A stretch of DNA of 64,000 nt from Paenibacillus endoradicis. GTDB taxonomy: Bacteria > Bacillota > Bacilli > Paenibacillales > Paenibacillaceae. Shown here piece by piece: positions 9,275 to 18,328 of this stretch. Numbering within the stretch: position 1 is the stretch's first letter; every line of letters begins with the position of its first letter. A program made the translations under genes and the position numbers. The stretch covers positions 310,001-374,000 of the forward strand of contig NZ_JANQBB010000005.1 in assembly GCF_024721975.1 (NCBI RefSeq), written 5' to 3'. The notes beneath the pieces were generated by a model. That model was not told the origin of the DNA and made no database searches. It was given only the letters and a program-made list of their open reading frames with translations.

Positions 9275-10057
9275 ATGCAAAGATATTTTGTAAGCAAAGA
9301 GCAATTTATACAGAATGGTATTGTCATTCAAGATGAAGATGCTCATCATATGATTCGAGTGATGCGTATGAAGGAAGGCGATCAAGTTATTGTAAGCGAC
9401 GGACAAGAGCGAACGGTTCTAGCAGAAATTACAGAACTTGAGTCCAAGCAGGTTCAACTTACGATCGTTGAGCAATTGCCACTAGATGCCGAGTCGAAGT
9501 GGAAAGTTTCCATTGCACAAGGGCTACCTAAAGGTGACAAGATGGAACTTATCGTACAGAAATGTACAGAGATAGGAGCAGCTTCATTTATTCCATTTGA
9601 GTCTGAGCGAGTCATTGTTCAATATGATCGGAAGAAAGAAGCCAAACGGATTGAACGCTGGAGTAAAATTGCTAAAGAGGCAGCGGAGCAAGCGCATCGA
9701 AATAGTATCCCAACGATAGCTGAGCCGCATAGTTGGAAGCAGTTGCTCAATAGTTTTGAACAATATGATCTTGTTCTTTTCTGTTATGAGAAAGTAGATG
9801 GAGAAGGTCAAGGTATTCATCTTAAGAATGTACTGTCACCATTCAAAGAACAATGTACAGCTGAGGGAATTAGTTCTCCGACGATATTGCTTATAGCGGG
9901 TCCGGAAGGTGGATTTGCAGAGCGAGAGGCAGAGCAAGCCGAAAGTGCAGGAGCTAAGCTAGTTGGGTTAGGGAAAAGAATATTGCGTGCTGAAACAGCG
10001 GGAATAGTGGGTCTATCCTGTGTACTATATGAATCGGGTGAGATGGGAGGCGTGTGA
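9275..10057 (+). CDS. rsmE: 16S rRNA (uracil(1498)-N3)-methyltransferase RsmE
   Basis: RsmE methylates U1498 of 16S rRNA in the assembled 30S subunit. It has an N-terminal PUA-like barrel starting MQRYFV and a SPOUT knot with LLIAGPEGGF and LGKRILRAETAG near the end. An in-frame ATG at 9266 abuts the AAAGG ribosome binding site. ATG 9275 is nine bases from it and matches the usual N-terminus, so 9275 is chosen (260 residues). Four bases separate its stop from mtaB. Confidence 0.95.
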   Translation: MQRYFVSKEQFIQNGIVIQDEDAHHMIRVMRMKEGDQVIVSDGQERTVLAEITELESKQVQLTIVEQLPLDAESKWKVSIAQGLPKGDKMELIVQKCTEIGAASFIPFESERVIVQYDRKKEAKRIERWSKIAKEAAEQAHRNSIPTIAEPHSWKQLLNSFEQYDLVLFCYEKVDGEGQGIHLKNVLSPFKEQCTAEGISSPTILLIAGPEGGFAEREAEQAESAGAKLVGLGKRILRAETAGIVGLSCVLYESGEMGGV

Positions 10058-10060
10058 CCT

Positions 10061-11425
10061 ATGTCAACGGTCGCATTTTATACGCTAGGCTGTAAAGTAA
10101 ACTTTTACGATACAGAGGCAATTTGGCAAGTTTTTAAGGACAATAACTATGAGCAAGTTGATTTTGAATCAACCGCTGATGTATATCTTATTAATACTTG
10201 TACTGTAACGAATACTGGTGACAAAAAAAGTCGCCAAATCATTCGTCGTGCAGTTCGTCGTAATCCTGATGCAATTATTGCTGTTACAGGTTGCTATGCT
10301 CAAACTTCTCCAGCGGAAATAATGGCGATCGAAGGCGTTGATCTTGTTATTGGTACACAAGATCGCGACAAAATAATGACATATGTACAACAAATCCAAG
10401 AAGAACGTCAACCAGTTAATGCTGTACGCAACATTATGAAAACTCGTCATTTTGAGGAACTTGATGTGCCAAGTTTTACGGAACGCACTAGAGCATTTCT
10501 GAAAATACAAGAAGGCTGTAATAATTTCTGTACATTTTGCATTATTCCATGGTCACGTGGCCTGTCTCGCTCTCGTGAGGCACACATTGTTATCGAGCAA
10601 GCGAAGCAATTAGTTGCTTCTGATTATAAAGAAATCGTACTTACTGGCATTCATACAGGTGGTTACGGAGACGATATAGAAGATTACAATCTAACCCGTC
10701 TACTATGGGATTTAGATAAAGTAGACGGTTTGGAACGTATTCGTATTAGCTCTATCGAAGCTAGTCAGATAGACGATGAGATGATAGAGGTATTGAACAA
10801 ATCTTCAAAAATGTGCCGTCATTTACATATTCCACTTCAAGCAGGTGAGAATAGTGTCTTAAAGCGAATGCGCAGGAAATATACAACGGAGCAATTTGCA
10901 GAGAAAGTAAGACGTTTGAAAGAAGCGATGCCTGGCGTAGCCATTACAACTGATATTATCGTTGGATTCCCTGGCGAAACGGATGAATCATTTGAAGCGG
11001 GATATCGCTTTATGGAAGAACTAGGTTTTTCTGAGATGCATGTATTTCCATATTCCAAACGTACAGGTACTCCTGCTGCACGTATGGTTGATCAAGTTGA
11101 TGAAGAAGTGAAAAATGAACGTGTTCATCGTCTCATTGAACTATCTGAAAAAATGCAATTGCAATATGCTCGGAATTTCGTTGGGGAACTATTAGACGTC
11201 ATTCCAGAACGAGAGCATAAAGGTTATGAAGGTAGTGGTCTAATTAGTGGGCATTCTGATAACTATATTACCGTTGTATTTGAGGGATCTGAAGATCTTA
11301 TTGGTCAGATTTGCCGAGTGAAAATTACCGAGGCGGGCGTGAACGAATGTAAAGGTCAGCTTGTTCGTGTGTTACAGAGTTATTCCGATGTAATTGACAC
11401 ACCTCATATTGCAATACAGGCCTAA
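10061..11425 (+). CDS. mtaB: tRNA (t6A37)-C2 methylthiotransferase MtaB
   Basis: MtaB converts t6A37 to ms2t6A37 in tRNAs reading ANN codons. The 454 residues contain an N-terminal UPF0004 domain with three cluster cysteines (TLGCKVN, NTCTVT, VTGCYAQ), a radical-SAM domain with CNNFCTFCIIP around residue 152, and a C-terminal TRAM domain from about 375. The start follows GGGAGGCGTGTGACCT. It is the last gene of the prmA group. A family R element separates it from a convergent transporter gene. Confidence 0.97.
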   Translation: MSTVAFYTLGCKVNFYDTEAIWQVFKDNNYEQVDFESTADVYLINTCTVTNTGDKKSRQIIRRAVRRNPDAIIAVTGCYAQTSPAEIMAIEGVDLVIGTQDRDKIMTYVQQIQEERQPVNAVRNIMKTRHFEELDVPSFTERTRAFLKIQEGCNNFCTFCIIPWSRGLSRSREAHIVIEQAKQLVASDYKEIVLTGIHTGGYGDDIEDYNLTRLLWDLDKVDGLERIRISSIEASQIDDEMIEVLNKSSKMCRHLHIPLQAGENSVLKRMRRKYTTEQFAEKVRRLKEAMPGVAITTDIIVGFPGETDESFEAGYRFMEELGFSEMHVFPYSKRTGTPAARMVDQVDEEVKNERVHRLIELSEKMQLQYARNFVGELLDVIPEREHKGYEGSGLISGHSDNYITVVFEGSEDLIGQICRVKITEAGVNECKGQLVRVLQSYSDVIDTPHIAIQA

Positions 11426-11558
11426 TATTAAATTAATCCTTCAGTGAATACAGATTAAGGATTTCTTATACTTCTTTCTTAAGAAGAGGATAGGGAATCC
11501 TTTCTTGCTTATTTTTAGAGGTAGTTTTTTTTTTTTGAACTTCCTCAAATACAATGAG

Positions 11559-11771
11559 AGTTCAAAAAGTGGGATTTCAGGATCGAGAAGATGGAGCGCT
11601 ACTTGAGAAAGGTGGAAGCGCAAGTGTACATGTCTAGTACACGCGAACCTACAATGTTTCTGCAAGAAACATACATCGGAAGCGTATGCTAGACTGCCCA
11701 AGTTCACTTCATATTCGATGTCGACTAAACTACATAGCCGATCATCGTTATCAAAGCCTACTTATTGAACT
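11559..11771 (-). repeat. Dispersed repeat family R, copy 3 (orientation B, one 40-bp module)
   Basis: The copy begins GTTCAAAAAGTGGGATTTCA and ends TTGAAC at 11770, reverse to copy 1. It contains GCGCAAGTGTAC and one copy of the module with ATGTTTCTGCAAGAAACAT. Just upstream, a poly-T stretch (11525-11536) followed by GAAC looks like another degraded terminus. The mtaB to transporter gap (about 355 bp) is otherwise empty. The element lies between convergent genes and may act as a bidirectional hairpin. Confidence 0.9.
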
Positions 11772-11780
11772 ACCTCTATT

Positions 11781-12746
11781 TCAATCTAATCGTTTGAACC
11801 ATTTCATATAACATATAGGCAGCGCAATGAAAGAACAGATGATGTTGAATAGAGTTTGAGCATGTGCGATGGCTGTTGCGATAGATGACGTAGTCCACAT
11901 AACTGCTGTTGCAAGCATATCGATAAATGGGAAGAATAGTAATGCTCCTCCTATATTAAGGACTAGATGTGCCATGGCTACGTATCGTCCTCCTTTTGAA
12001 CCTCCAAGTGAGGCGATGATCGCAGTTACACATGTACCAATATTACAACCTAGAACTATAGCAATACTAAGATCAAGTGGGAGTACACCAAGTGCGGCAA
12101 TACCCATAATCATGCCGATTACAGCAGCTCCACTATGGATAAGTGCTGTTAGGACAGCACCTGAGAGTATGCCCCACCAAAGGGTAGTTTGCGCTTGAGC
12201 TAGAAACCATTGAAACATCTCAGTATTTTGAATGAATGGACCAATTCCTTGCATAACAGTTAATCCAAGCAGTAGCGTGCCAAATCCGAATATTACAATG
12301 GACAGCGAACGGATATACTCGCTACCTTTCCATTGATATAGTGCTGGTATAATGCGATACTCGACGAGTAGGACGGTTATTCCCCATAAAATTAGAGCGC
12401 TGAACATTAACGGTTTTGCAAGGTGATTAATATCTAATCCGATTAATTCAGTGGTAAGGCATGTACCGATATTAGTGCCGAGAATGATACCTAATGTACG
12501 TGAAAATGGCAGTAATCGACTATTAACGAAACCAATAGATAATACTGTAACAGCAGTACTGCTTTGTAAAAAGGCACTACTAGCTGTACCAAGTACTAGA
12601 CCGTGAAGTGGAGTCCGAGTAGAACGTTCTAATAGACGTATAAAAGTTGGTCCACCTAGGCGGAATAACGCTAATTCCATTAATTTCATGCCGCACATAA
12701 AGATTGAAAACCCTAAAATACTATGAAAGATTATTGCACTTATCAT
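11781..12746 (-). CDS. Na/Pi cotransporter family membrane protein (YqeW-like)
   Basis: This is a predicted sodium-dependent phosphate (or other anion) carrier of the PNaS/SLC34-like family. From ATG at 12746 it has 321 residues and about eight membrane segments. The inverted-repeat transport motifs are visible: SSAFLQSSTAVTVLSIGF near 58 and a second half around LSGAVLTALIHSGAAVIGMI. A conserved GTNIGTCLT / GCNIGTCVT pair follows each half. An upstream in-frame start at 12839 would add 31 charged residues without a ribosome binding site. 12746 follows GAAAGGAAAAGAGAC. B. subtilis has yqeW at the same place after yqeV (mtaB). Family R copies lie on both sides. Confidence 0.88.
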   Translation of the reverse strand: MISAIIFHSILGFSIFMCGMKLMELALFRLGGPTFIRLLERSTRTPLHGLVLGTASSAFLQSSTAVTVLSIGFVNSRLLPFSRTLGIILGTNIGTCLTTELIGLDINHLAKPLMFSALILWGITVLLVEYRIIPALYQWKGSEYIRSLSIVIFGFGTLLLGLTVMQGIGPFIQNTEMFQWFLAQAQTTLWWGILSGAVLTALIHSGAAVIGMIMGIAALGVLPLDLSIAIVLGCNIGTCVTAIIASLGGSKGGRYVAMAHLVLNIGGALLFFPFIDMLATAVMWTTSSIATAIAHAQTLFNIICSFIALPICYMKWFKRLD

Positions 12747-12833
12747 GTCTCTTTTCCTTTCAACGTCATAATGTCTTTCGTTTAACCTATGCGCTGAAGG
12801 AGACAAGCATGACAAGCATTCCTTTAAATGGAA

Positions 12834-13125
12834 GTTCAAACAGCGGACTTTGATAATGATGATTATGCAAATGTAGCTTACTCAACATCGAATATGTAGC
12901 GAACTTGGGAATGTAGCATACGCTTCCGATGTATGTTTCTTGCAGAAACATTGTAGCATACGCTTCCGATGTATGTTTCTTGCAGAAACATTGTAGCATA
13001 CGCTTCCGATGTATGTTTCTTGCAGAAACATTGTAGGTACGCGTGTACCAAAAACGTACACTTGCGTTTCCTCCTCCCTCAAGTAACGCTCCATCTTCTC
13101 GGTTCTGAAAGCCCACCTTATGAAC
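12834..13125 (+). repeat. Dispersed repeat family R, copy 4 (orientation A, expanded to three 40-bp modules)
   Basis: The element opens with GTTCAAACAGCGGACTTTGA and closes near CCTTATGAAC. At about 292 bp it is the longest copy because the internal module is tandemly triplicated. The GTGTACCAAAAACGTACAC hairpin and the CTCCATCTTCTCGGTTCTG distal block are intact. It occupies the divergent spacer between the transporter gene and the RlmI-like gene. Confidence 0.9.
12910..13029 (+). repeat. Three perfect tandem copies of a 40-bp hairpin module
   Basis: Units run 12910-12949, 12950-12989 and 12990-13029. They are identical except for one base at the second position of the first unit. Each holds CATACGCTTCCGATGTATG, itself a weak stem, and ATGTTTCT-TGC-AGAAACAT, an 8-bp stem with a 3-base loop. 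The same module occurs once in the copies at 11559, 14589, 39282 and 63361, and not at all in those at 1930, 33683 and 46834. Confidence 0.95.
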
Positions 13126-13142
13126 TTTTATTGTAAGGGGAA

Positions 13143-13169
13143 ATTCAAAAAGCAGACTTTGATAACGTA
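13143..13169 (+). repeat. Family R terminal fragment
   Basis: ATTCAAAAAGCAGACTTTGATAACG-type sequence repeats the left end of an orientation-A element and then stops. It lies 40 bp before the next gene and may be a truncated second copy. Confidence 0.6.
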
Positions 13170-13207
13170 CGATATACCAAATTGAGAACAAGAGAGGAAT
13201 GTTTAGA

Positions 13208-14566
13208 ATGGCGAATGCAATAGTAAAACTAATAAAAGCACGTAAGAAGAGAGTAGAGGAAGCTCATCCTTGGGTATATGCAAGTGAGATAGAACATGTA
13301 GCGCAGGAAGGTCTTGAACCTGGTAGCTTGGTAGACGTCGTCGCCCACAATGGGAAATATTTGGCGACAGGATATTGGAACCCTGCTTCTCAAATAACAG
13401 TACGAATCGTTTCTTATGAACCAATTGAAACAATGGATCAACTATTTTTTGTAGAACGCCTTACACGTTGTAAAGTTCATCGTGCACGTTTTGTGAAAGA
13501 TCAGGATTGTCGATTAGTGTATGGTGAGGCTGATTTCTTACCAGGCTTAATAGTCGACCGTTTTGAAAATGTATTAGTGTTACAAATTTTATCACTAGGT
13601 ATGGAAAAACATAAGGAAGCTTTAATCGCAGCTCTTATTGAAGTATTTCAACCAAAAGGTATTTACGAGCGCAGTGATGTAAGTGTTCGTAAACTTGAAG
13701 GGTTAGAAGAACGCACTGGTGTTATTTATGGTGAATGTCCTTCCATTGTTGAAATAAGTGAAAATGGGTTATTGATGGAAGTAGATATCGTTCAAGGTCA
13801 GAAAACGGGATACTTCTTCGATCAACGCGAAAACCGTGCATCTCTTGAACCTTTAATGAAAGGTTGGGGAGACCGAAGTGGAATTGCATTATCTTCATTG
13901 GAAGATGGTCGTATTGCGCCTGTTAATCGCAATGGCAAAGAAGTTACATTCCCTTATTGGGATGGAGCAACCGTATTAGAATGTTTTGCACATACAGGTA
14001 GCTTCACATTGCATGCTTGCAAATATGGTGCTAAGCAAGTCACTTGTTTAGATGTATCTGCACATGCTATTGATACGGCAAAACGTAATGTAGAGCGCAA
14101 TGGTTTTACTGATCGTGTAGAATTTGTAGTTGCTGATGCTTTCGAATATTTGCGTACACAAGTGAAAGGTCTAGATGATCGCAAACAACGTGCTAACGGC
14201 GGCGTTGATACATCTAAAAAACTTGAAAATGAAGGTCGTTCATGGGATGTTGTTATACTTGACCCTCCAGCATTTGCAAAAACTCGTTCTGCAGTTGAAG
14301 GAGCAAAGCGAGGATATAAAGATATTAACTTACAAGGACTGAAGCTAGTCAATGAAGGTGGTTATCTTGTAACGGCTAGTTGTTCATACCATATGAGACC
14401 TGAATTGTTCCTTGAAGCGATTCAAGAAGCAGCCAAAGATGCTGGTAAAGTGCTACGCCTTGTAGAATGGCGTGCAGCAGGCAAAGATCACCCACAAATT
14501 TTAGGGGTCAATGAAAGTCATTATTTAAAATTTGCAATCTTCGAAGTGACTTCAAAACGAAATTAA
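13208..14566 (+). CDS. Class I SAM-dependent rRNA methyltransferase, RlmI/RlmK-like
   Basis: It has an N-terminal PUA RNA-binding domain (about 1-75, with AHPWVYASEI) and a Rossmann methyltransferase domain with YFFDQRENR, ECFAHTGSFTLHA and the catalytic ILDPPAFAKTR. It probably makes m5C in 23S rRNA, by analogy with E. coli RlmI. At 452 residues it is about 55 longer than RlmI. The extra sequence lies before ECFAHTG (GIALSSLEDGRIAPVNRNG) and after FEYLRTQV (DDRKQRANGGVDTSKK). ATG 13208 is chosen because AGAGAGGA lies nine bases before it; ATG 13199 abuts that site. Confidence 0.9.
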   Translation: MANAIVKLIKARKKRVEEAHPWVYASEIEHVAQEGLEPGSLVDVVAHNGKYLATGYWNPASQITVRIVSYEPIETMDQLFFVERLTRCKVHRARFVKDQDCRLVYGEADFLPGLIVDRFENVLVLQILSLGMEKHKEALIAALIEVFQPKGIYERSDVSVRKLEGLEERTGVIYGECPSIVEISENGLLMEVDIVQGQKTGYFFDQRENRASLEPLMKGWGDRSGIALSSLEDGRIAPVNRNGKEVTFPYWDGATVLECFAHTGSFTLHACKYGAKQVTCLDVSAHAIDTAKRNVERNGFTDRVEFVVADAFEYLRTQVKGLDDRKQRANGGVDTSKKLENEGRSWDVVILDPPAFAKTRSAVEGAKRGYKDINLQGLKLVNEGGYLVTASCSYHMRPELFLEAIQEAAKDAGKVLRLVEWRAAGKDHPQILGVNESHYLKFAIFEVTSKRN

Positions 14567-14588
14567 TATAACTATCTATTTAATAAAA

Positions 14589-14803
14589 GTTCAAAGAGCG
14601 GGCTTTCGCAAATTGAGCAGGTGAAGCGTTACTTGAGGAAGGCGGAAGCGTAAGTGTACATGTTTGATACATGCGGACCTACAATGTTTCTGCAAGGAAC
14701 ATACATCGAAAGCTTATGCTATTACTTTCCCAGTTCGCTTCAGATGTGATGCCGAGTAATGTACGTTAGAACAATCATCGTTATCAAAGTCCGTTTTTTG
14801 AAC
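14589..14803 (-). repeat. Dispersed repeat family R, copy 6 (orientation B, one module)
   Basis: The copy runs from GTTCAAAGAGCGGGCTTTCG to GTCCGTTTTTTGAAC, with GCGTAAGTGTACATG, one 40-bp module (ATGTTTCTGCAAGGAACAT, one stem base changed) and TTCGCTTCAGATGTGATGCC. It fills the spacer between the RlmI-like gene and addB, ending 25 bp before the addB start. Confidence 0.9.
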
Positions 14804-14828
14804 TACCTATAAAGGAAGGGGAGAGAGA

Positions 14829-17800
14829 ATGGCGATTAGATTTGTACTTGGTCGAGCAGGAAGCGGTAAAACACATTACTGTTTAGAACAAATAAGAAAT
14901 GAATTAAAGAGCGATCCACTCGGTTCTCCCCTCATTTTACTGACACCAGAGCAAGCTTCATTCCAAATGGAATATGAATTAATAGATCAGGGTGAACCGC
15001 GAGGGATGCTACGAGCGCAAGCTCTTAGCTTTCGTCGACTAGCATTTCGAGTTATGCAAGAAACAGGTGGCACTGCGCTTGTTCCGATTACGGAGACTGG
15101 GAAGCATATGCTTCTATACAAACTAGTTAATCGTTATGCCTCTCAGCTTCAATTATTCAAAAATAGTGAAGATCAAGCAGGCTTTATCGAGCGACTCGTT
15201 AATATGATTACAGAATGGAAACGGTATGGTGTTTCCGCGGAGCAAGTGCAGCAATTAATCCAAACGGATAAGTCTGATTATTCTCAGCTACTCCAGAAGA
15301 AACTTCATGATATGGGATTGCTCTATCAATATATGGAGCAAGAACTACATCACAAGTACGTTGACTCGGAAGATTACTTATCTTACATGGTACAGGGACT
15401 TCCACATGCTAGTTCGTTAAAGGGTTGTAAAGTATGGGTCGATGGTTTCCATGGTCTAACACCGACTGAATATGAAGCGCTAGGTGCTCTTATGGCTAAT
15501 AGTGAGCATATGACAATCGCATTAACTCTGGATCGAGAGTACGGAATAGATGAACCACTTGATGAATTGAATTTATTCCATCAAACAGCAGAGACTTATC
15601 AAAGAATTACACAATTAGCTGAGCAGTTTGGGGTTGAGGTGGAAGAGTCGATCATTCTAGAATCCACTGCTGTTTCTAGATTTGGAAATGTAGAGGCACT
15701 TGCTTTTTTGGAGAATAACTACGGTAGACGCAAAGTATACGAACCGTCGAATACGCAATGGAGCGAGGATTCAGTCATACAATTAGCAGCATCGGCAAAT
15801 CGTCGTGCTGAAATTGAGGAAATAGCTAGACAATTGTTAATGCAAGTTCATGAACATGGTTATCGTTGGCGTGACATGGCAGTGTTAGTTCGAAACTTAG
15901 ATGGTTATTCTGACTATATTGAGCTTGTTTTCCGTCGCTATCAAATTCCATTCTTTATGGATCAGAAGCAGAAAACATTATATCATCCCTTTGTAGAATT
16001 TATTTCTTCTGCTTTGGAAAGTATTGTTCATGGATGGCAATACGATGCGATGTTCCGCTGCATTAAGACGGAAATACTATTCCCCCAGGATGAGACAATA
16101 CCTAGAGAATGGTTTGACATCCTAGAAAACTATGTGCTCGCTTCCGGAATTAATGGTTGGAAGTGGAACGATACCAACTACTGGAAAGCGCTAGCTACCG
16201 TATCGCTCGACGAAGAAGAAGAGACTGCTTATCATATTTCGGATAAAGCGCAACGTGAATTAGACATTTCCTTAGCGGCTAGAGGGAGTATTATTCCACC
16301 ACTAGAACAGTTATCGGAAAAGTTAACGAAAGCAAGTAATGTACGTCAGATGTGTCAAGCGTTATATGAGCTACTTGATCACGCACAAGTTGCACAGCGG
16401 TTAGAGCGATGGAGTGATGAAGAGCAAGCACGAGGTAACTTGATGATGGCTCGTACTCATCGACAGCTCTGGGGTAATGTTATGAGTCTATTAGATGAAC
16501 TGGTTGAATTGGCTGGTGATGAGCAAGTTTCAACTGAGTTATTTGCGGGCATGATTCAAGCTGGATTAGACAGTTTGCAATTAGCATCTATTCCGCCAGC
16601 GATGGATCAAGTTGTAATAGGAACGATGGAGAGAACACGGTTGTCCAATGTGAAGGCTTGTTACATTATTGGAGCATCAGATGGCGTATTGCCGATGCGA
16701 TTACAAGAAGATGGTTTATTGTCTGAAGCAGATCGGGAACAATTAGCTACGGATGGTCTTGCAATGGCACCAAGTTCACGCCGCAAATTACTAGATGAGC
16801 GCTTTTTAATCTATCAAATATTAACGAGGGCCTCTTCTAAGTTATGGATTAGCTATCCACGTGCTGATGAAGAAGGGAAAAGTATTTTACCATCAGAAAT
16901 TATTCGCCAAATACGTAATCAGTTTCCGATGATTAATGTTCATCATATCGCTATTGAGCCTCATTTGCGGATGAGTGAACAGGAGCAACTTAATTTTCTT
17001 GCTCACCCAGACGCTGCAATGACATATCTAATTGTTATGCTTCGTGAATGGAAACAAGGAAAGAAACTGCCTTCGTTATGGTGGGATTTATATAATTGGT
17101 ATGCTATCAGGCCGCAATATGGTCATAAATTAACAGCGTTGCTTCGTTCATTACAATTTAATAATATTGAAATGCCATTGCAAATTGAGACAGCTAGAGG
17201 GTTATACGGCGCGCAAATGAGGATGAGTGTATCGCGAGTAGAACGTTTCGTATCTTGCCCATTCCAACATTTCTCAATCTATGGACTGCGACTGAAAGAA
17301 CGGAAGCAGTATCGGTTAGAAGCGCCTGATATGGGGCAATTATTCCATGCAGCACTCGGAAAGCTCGCCAATGAACTAGGAAGTAGTTGGGGAAGAATGT
17401 CTCATGATAAGGTTAAGCAAGAAGTTAGTCTTATCGTTGATCAACTTGTACCTAGACTTCAATCTCAAATATTACTAAGTAGTGAGCGATTCCGCTACAT
17501 TGCTCGTAAATTGAAAGAGATCGTGATGCAAGCTGCAATTATGCTTGGAGAACATTCTGGAAGAGCTGAATTTATCCCTGTTGGTACAGAAGTTGATTTT
17601 GGTCCTAATGGCAGTATGCCTGCACTGCAAGTACAGCTTGATAACGGCAATATTGTAGAAATTGTAGGTCGCATTGACAGAATAGATGCTGCTGAAAGTG
17701 ATCAGGGTCTCTTACTTCGTGTATTAGATTATAAATCCAGCAGTAAAGCACTGAAGTTGGATGAAGTTATTCACGGGTTATCGCTTCAGATGTTAACCTA

Positions 17801-18323
17801 TCTTGATGTATTGATGACGCATGGAGAAGGTTGGTTGAAACAGAAAGTATCTCCTGCTGGGGTTCTCTATTTCCATGTGCATAATCCATTATTGCAAGTG
17901 AAAAATAGAATTAGTAGCGAAGAAGCTGATGAGCTTATGTTGAAACGCTATAAAATGAAGGGTTTATTAACTGCTGATACAACAGTCGTACGAATGATGG
18001 ATAGTGAATTAGAAACAGGTTATTCTCAAATTCTTCCAGTTGCCGTGAAAAAGGATGATAGCTTCTACAGCAGTGCATCCGTTGTCAGTCATGATCAATG
18101 GGATATGTTGCGTGGATTTGTAAAAACGAAAATTAAGAACATAGGTCAAGAGATCCAAGATGGAGTCGTTTCTGTTGAGCCATATCAGTTAGCAGATCGC
18201 ACACCTTGTCAATTTTGCGACTATAAAGCAGTATGTCAATTTGATCCAATCATTGAAGGTAATCATTATCGTAAATTAGCTAAAACATCGGAGCCTGAGA
18301 TTTGGCGTGAGTTAGGGGAGTGA
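14829..18323 (+). CDS. addB: ATP-dependent helicase/nuclease subunit AddB
   Basis: With AddA it forms the AddAB helicase-nuclease that resects double-strand breaks and loads RecA. The protein has 1164 residues with a Walker A GRAGSGKTHY at 8-16, an inactivated helicase core, and a C-terminal RecB-type nuclease with DYKSSSKAL around 967. The four cysteines of the [4Fe-4S] cluster are split as in the family: VSCPFQHF near 810, then CQFCDYKAVC near 1127-1136. The stop overlaps the region of the addA start, a typical coupled addBA operon. Confidence 0.97.
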   Translation: MAIRFVLGRAGSGKTHYCLEQIRNELKSDPLGSPLILLTPEQASFQMEYELIDQGEPRGMLRAQALSFRRLAFRVMQETGGTALVPITETGKHMLLYKLVNRYASQLQLFKNSEDQAGFIERLVNMITEWKRYGVSAEQVQQLIQTDKSDYSQLLQKKLHDMGLLYQYMEQELHHKYVDSEDYLSYMVQGLPHASSLKGCKVWVDGFHGLTPTEYEALGALMANSEHMTIALTLDREYGIDEPLDELNLFHQTAETYQRITQLAEQFGVEVEESIILESTAVSRFGNVEALAFLENNYGRRKVYEPSNTQWSEDSVIQLAASANRRAEIEEIARQLLMQVHEHGYRWRDMAVLVRNLDGYSDYIELVFRRYQIPFFMDQKQKTLYHPFVEFISSALESIVHGWQYDAMFRCIKTEILFPQDETIPREWFDILENYVLASGINGWKWNDTNYWKALATVSLDEEEETAYHISDKAQRELDISLAARGSIIPPLEQLSEKLTKASNVRQMCQALYELLDHAQVAQRLERWSDEEQARGNLMMARTHRQLWGNVMSLLDELVELAGDEQVSTELFAGMIQAGLDSLQLASIPPAMDQVVIGTMERTRLSNVKACYIIGASDGVLPMRLQEDGLLSEADREQLATDGLAMAPSSRRKLLDERFLIYQILTRASSKLWISYPRADEEGKSILPSEIIRQIRNQFPMINVHHIAIEPHLRMSEQEQLNFLAHPDAAMTYLIVMLREWKQGKKLPSLWWDLYNWYAIRPQYGHKLTALLRSLQFNNIEMPLQIETARGLYGAQMRMSVSRVERFVSCPFQHFSIYGLRLKERKQYRLEAPDMGQLFHAALGKLANELGSSWGRMSHDKVKQEVSLIVDQLVPRLQSQILLSSERFRYIARKLKEIVMQAAIMLGEHSGRAEFIPVGTEVDFGPNGSMPALQVQLDNGNIVEIVGRIDRIDAAESDQGLLLRVLDYKSSSKALKLDEVIHGLSLQMLTYLDVLMTHGEGWLKQKVSPAGVLYFHVHNPLLQVKNRISSEEADELMLKRYKMKGLLTADTTVVRMMDSELETGYSQILPVAVKKDDSFYSSASVVSHDQWDMLRGFVKTKIKNIGQEIQDGVVSVEPYQLADRTPCQFCDYKAVCQFDPIIEGNHYRKLAKTSEPEIWRELGE

Positions 18324-18328
18324 CTGTA

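Noticed and set aside
12910..13029. Three direct repeats of 40 bp as a possible CRISPR array
   Set aside because: The units are contiguous with no unique spacers, and single units occur inside other R elements. No cas genes are present.
11559..13125. Na/Pi transporter gene flanked by inverted R elements, like a composite transposon
   Set aside because: B. subtilis has the homologue yqeW at the same place after yqeV (mtaB), so the gene is syntenic. R elements occur in many other spacers, and no transposase or target duplication is visible.
12787..13191. Minus-strand open frames of 70-134 codons over the R element at 12834
   Set aside because: They arise from the tandem module, shift frame with it (40 is not a multiple of 3), lack ribosome binding sites and match no family.
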